Part shown: positions 23,192 to 25,011 of the stretch, in pieces
Numbering within the stretch: position 1 is the first letter of the stretch
How the letters are laid out: each line of letters begins with the position of its first letter
From: JBCCFX01 sp039029515
Lineage (GTDB): Bacteria; Planctomycetota; Phycisphaerae; Phycisphaerales; SM1A02
Direction: 5' to 3'
NCBI GenBank assembly: GCA_039029515.1
Contig: JBCCFX010000033.1
Location: 1 to 25,011 of the forward strand
DNA length: 25,011 bases
Translations under genes and position numbers: made by a program
The notes under the pieces: model-generated
What the model saw: only the letters and a program-made list of their open reading frames with translations
What the model was told of the DNA's origin: nothing
The model's database searches: none

Positions 23192-23458
23192 ATGAACGCG
23201 CCGCGGCGCGTGGCGTTCGCATGTGATGTGTGCGCACGCGAAAACACCGTCGCCCGTGACCACGCGGTGTGGTCATTGTGCGGGCGTCGGTGTTCTCACT
23301 GGAGGGAAGCGTTTCGTCGAATCGGAGGAGGAGGAGGGGTCAGTTGTCACGCCGGTCTTCCCGGTCTTTCCCCGGCGGCGCTGCGGGTCGTGCAGGGGAC
23401 ACGACCCGCAACGCACCAGTGGGGGGGAAGAGGAGGCATGTGTGTGTCAGTCAGTTGA
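23192..23458 (+). CDS. Doubtful small Cys-rich ORF, possibly frameshifted zinc-ribbon gene
   Basis: The gap between ribB and the SDR gene (about 280 bases) has one candidate gene. ATG 23192 has a good SD (GAGGA at 23181-23185, six-base spacing) and begins MNAPRRVAFACDVCARENTV, with one CxxC pair. Past about 23260 this frame becomes glycine/arginine-rich and unconvincing, while the +1 frame reads RCGHCAGVGVLTGGKRF and then an acidic stretch and RRRCGSCRGHDPQ, a typical four-Cys ribbon. A G7 run (23421-23427) could bring the frame back to the stop at 23458. This may be a decayed or mis-sequenced zinc-ribbon gene, or chance. I would not assign a function. Confidence 0.22.
   Translation: MNAPRRVAFACDVCARENTVARDHAVWSLCGRRCSHWREAFRRIGGGGGVSCHAGLPGLSPAALRVVQGTRPATHQWGGRGGMCVSVS
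23378..23414 (-). other. Long GC-rich stem-loop between convergent ribB and SDR genes
   Basis: TGCGGGTCGTG (23382-23392) and CACGACCCGCA (23400-23410) pair perfectly over 11 bp around a seven-base loop. On the minus strand the stem extends to 15 bp through one G-U pair. No U tract follows on either strand. It may act as a bidirectional transcription end or RNA-stability element. Confidence 0.6.
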
Positions 23459-24251
23459 CCGAAGGGACGAAGCCACCGTCCACTCGAATGTTGGCACCGT
23501 TGATGTAGTCAGCGCGAGGGCTGGAAAGAAACGCGACGGTGTCCGCGATTTCTTCCGGGCGGCCGACGCGACCGGTGGGATTCGGCACGAACTGTTCGAC
23601 CGCCTTGGCCTCGATCGTGTCCCAGTCATCGCCCCAACCCATCTGGTCAGCGAAGCCGCGGAAGAACTTCTCGAGTGCCGGCGTCTTGATCGGCCCGGGG
23701 CTCACCGCGTTGGCGGTGACGTTCGTGCCCGCGAGCGTTTTAGCGAGGCTGACGGTCATGTTGATGTTCGCGGCCTTGGTGGCGTTGTAGTCCGGTGCGG
23801 ATGGGAACGGTGCGCTGCCGACGCCGGAGGCGATCTGGACGAAGCGTCCCCAGCCGTTCTTCTTGAGTTCGGGCAGCGTGCCCTGAATCACGCGCACCAT
23901 GGAGGTGACGTTGGTGTTGTAGATGTCGTTCCAGGTGTCGGGTGAGGTATCCCAATCGGTTTCGTTGAACACGCCGGCGTTGTTGACGACGATGTCGAGA
24001 CCGCCGAAGGCGTTGACCGCCTGGTCGATGACGGCGGAGGCGTCAGCATCGGTGGCAAGGTCGCCGATTGCGACAGCAGCGGAGCCACCGGCGTCGGTAA
24101 TCCGAGCGGCGACGGCTTCGGCACGTTCGCGGTTGCGACCATGGACGATGACGGAAGCGCCTTCTTCGGCGAGTCGCTGGGCGACCTGTTCGCCGATGCC
24201 TGAGCTGCTGCCGGTGACGAGTGCTCGTTTGCCTTTGAGTTCGAGGTCCAT
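23451..24251 (-). CDS. Short-chain dehydrogenase/reductase (SDR)
   Basis: This 266-residue classical SDR has the cofactor motif TGSSSGIG (residues about 14-21), the structural NNAG, the catalytic Ser in IASGVGS and Y-x3-K in YNATK, and the PG motif SPGPIKT after the active site. The ending GGFVPSVN-like (IRVDGGFVPSVN) is typical. HGRNRERAEAV after the second beta strand points to NADP(H), through the basic residues there. The substrate cannot be read. I chose ATG 24251 because GGAG lies seven bases upstream and homologs begin just before the Rossmann motif; an in-frame extension to 24332 runs through the operator region. It is divergent from the ArsR regulator gene, which probably controls it. 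Confidence 0.94.
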   Translation of the reverse strand: MDLELKGKRALVTGSSSGIGEQVAQRLAEEGASVIVHGRNRERAEAVAARITDAGGSAAVAIGDLATDADASAVIDQAVNAFGGLDIVVNNAGVFNETDWDTSPDTWNDIYNTNVTSMVRVIQGTLPELKKNGWGRFVQIASGVGSAPFPSAPDYNATKAANINMTVSLAKTLAGTNVTANAVSPGPIKTPALEKFFRGFADQMGWGDDWDTIEAKAVEQFVPNPTGRVGRPEEIADTVAFLSSPRADYINGANIRVDGGFVPSVN

Positions 24252-24334
24252 GATGCTTCTCCGTGTCATCTGGTCGGTCGTGGGCGTGAAGCGTTGTGGC
24301 TTCGCATGAATAAACGGCGGTCGCCGGTTCAATA

Positions 24335-24368
24335 TTGCAAGAGTTCAAAACATTTTGAACCATTGCAA
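24335..24368. promoter_or_regulatory. 34-base dyad operator between SDR and ArsR genes
   Basis: The centre is a perfect inverted repeat, GTTCAAAA-CA-TTTTGAAC (24343-24360). It is flanked at equal distance on both sides by the self-complementary hexamer TTGCAA (24335-24340 and 24363-24368). The whole is symmetric about 24351/24352 and AT-rich in GC-rich surroundings, as expected for a dimeric ArsR-type repressor site. Confidence 0.8.
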
Positions 24369-24388
24369 CAAGAATGGTGATATTCTTG
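24369..24388. promoter_or_regulatory. Second inverted repeat overlapping the ArsR -10
   Basis: CAAGAAT (24369-24375) and ATTCTTG (24382-24388) are a perfect 7-bp inverted repeat with a six-base spacer. The right half contains TATTCT (24381-24386), which fits the TANNNT -10 pattern, so binding here would block transcription of the ArsR gene. About 100 bases of leader then follow, with no gene seen in it. Confidence 0.6.
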
Positions 24389-24490
24389 ATTCCCGGGCAT
24401 GCCACGGGCGTTTCCGCGGTTGAATCCACGGATGCGGCCGGACGCCGCGAATGCCGTCAAGCTATTGATTGAAAGTGATTTACAGCTCTT

Positions 24491-24946
24491 ATGCCGACGA
24501 TTTTCCACCCCGACATTGCCAACGTACCGCTCTCCACGATTCTTCAGGCGCTGGGCGATCCCACCCGGCTGGAGATTGTTCGGAAGGCCGCGGACGGGGC
24601 GTGCTCGTGTGGCGACTTCTGCCCGGAGGCGTCGAAATCGCGGTTGTCCCACCACTTTCGCGTGCTGCGTGAGGCGGGCATCATCCGCGTGGAATGCGCG
24701 GGTACGCATCGCATGACGTCATTGCGTCGCGAAGAGCTGGATCAGCGCTATCCCGGCCTGCTCGATTCGATCCTCGCCGGCGATCGCGGCGGACTTGGAG
24801 GATTCTGGCTTGCATGGATGCCAAATTTTGGTTGGTCTAGTATCGCCTGGTACCCTAGCCATATGTCTTCGGCAATCCAGTTCACTAACACGAACTGCTC
24901 GGATTACGAGTCCAGGAAGACTGATTCATCTCCTGAGCCGCTCTAA
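24491..24946 (+). CDS. ArsR-family transcriptional regulator with run-on C terminus
   Basis: The first 98 or so residues form a compact winged-helix regulator: VPLSTILQALGDPTRLEIVRKAA (in pieces), then the recognition helix region SKSRLSHHFRVLREAGIIRVE and a closing helix LRREELDQRYPGLLDSIL. Relatives of this kind usually end shortly after LLDSIL. Here the frame stays open for another 47 residues (from about FWLAWMPNFGW) of different composition, so the original stop seems to be lost. A possible metal-thiol site (ACSCGDFC) is present near the helix-turn-helix. The start ATG 24491 has no SD. The gene is divergent from the SDR across a palindromic operator and is probably autoregulated. Confidence 0.85.
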   Translation: MPTIFHPDIANVPLSTILQALGDPTRLEIVRKAADGACSCGDFCPEASKSRLSHHFRVLREAGIIRVECAGTHRMTSLRREELDQRYPGLLDSILAGDRGGLGGFWLAWMPNFGWSSIAWYPSHMSSAIQFTNTNCSDYESRKTDSSPEPL

Positions 24947-25011
24947 CACGTTGAGATTTGTAGCCGGTAGAGTAGGACAAGACGTAGCGCGAATGACGAC
25001 CTTCAAGGGGC
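24800..25011. other. Composition change at the window end
   Basis: From about 24800 the sequence becomes visibly less GC-rich than the rest and loses the third-position pattern of the flanking genes. It encodes the run-on tail of the ArsR gene and then 65 bases (24947-25011) without a gene I can support; an ATG at 24993 may begin one. It may mark the junction with different DNA. Confidence 0.4.

Noticed and set aside
23223..23945. 240-codon plus-strand frame overlapping the SDR gene
   Set aside because: Most of it is antisense to the SDR coding region. Only the first third, with two CxxC pairs, is of interest and is treated under the possible frameshifted gene.
24399..24716. Open frame in the ArsR leader and gene, +2 relative to the regulator
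   Set aside because: Arg/Pro-rich shadow of the ArsR gene with no SD and no domain; the leader part alone is too weak to call a leader peptide.
24941..24956. TCTAAC/GTTGAG motif resembling half of an integron attC site
   Set aside because: Only one imperfect pair of boxes, no second simple site, no integrase in the window, and the orientation to the neighbouring gene does not fit a cassette.

Overview
The window is gene-dense, GC-rich bacterial DNA with genes on both strands and no rRNA, tRNA, CRISPR array, transposase or phage gene that I can see. Gene content and style suggest a planctomycete, probably of the Phycisphaerae: MoxR plus a BatA-type VWA protein, paired membrane proteins with a CxxC/CPxCG zinc ribbon, a stand-alone LigD-phosphoesterase-like protein, a RibB fused to a dead RibA-like domain, and few Shine-Dalgarno sequences. 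The taxonomic guess rests on pattern recognition, not on a marker gene.

Layout. 1-3610 (+): end of a MoxR ATPase, a VWA/BatA-like membrane protein and a signal-peptide beta-barrel protein. 3623-4216 (-): guanylate kinase. 4359-8146 (+): YbeY and a CorC/HlyC-type CBS protein with overlapping ends, then an M3 oligopeptidase closed by a clear intrinsic terminator. 8305-9624 (-): a secreted protein that looks like a zincin that has lost its zinc site. 9715-13436 (+): a PLP-dependent decarboxylase followed by a YdeP-type molybdopterin oxidoreductase. 13544-17595 (-): a run transcribed as TPR lipoprotein, ArsR-methyltransferase fusion, two paralogous zinc-ribbon membrane proteins, and a VOC protein. 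17665-18566 (+): LigD-PE-like protein and a small conserved-looking protein. 18617-21879 (-): M42-type aminopeptidase, HslV, a small membrane protein, a PilZ protein and a BFD-like [2Fe-2S] protein. 21953-23167 (+): RibB with a degenerate RibA domain. 23451-24251 (-) and 24491-24946 (+): a divergent SDR/ArsR pair around a strikingly symmetric operator.

Two window-wide patterns stand out. First, seven genes have a TANNNT hexamer exactly 6 or 8 bases before the start codon and no Shine-Dalgarno sequence (gmk, the decarboxylase, the YdeP-like gene, the TPR lipoprotein, the BFD-like gene, the M42 peptidase and ribB). This is the layout of -10 boxes driving leaderless mRNAs. A smaller set (beta-barrel gene, M3 peptidase, the 134-aa protein, SDR) has proper SD sequences, so two initiation modes seem to coexist. 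Second, several stop codons are followed at once by low-complexity, text-like repeats built on TTGGCTTTTGGC, GGCAGAAGGCAGG or CTCTCTCC themes, always next to the 3' end of a gene.

No single obvious new defence or metabolic island is present. The best candidates for new biology are the leaderless/TANNNT architecture, the gene-end repeats, the decarboxylase/YdeP pair (a possible acid-stress module) and two apparently dead enzyme domains.
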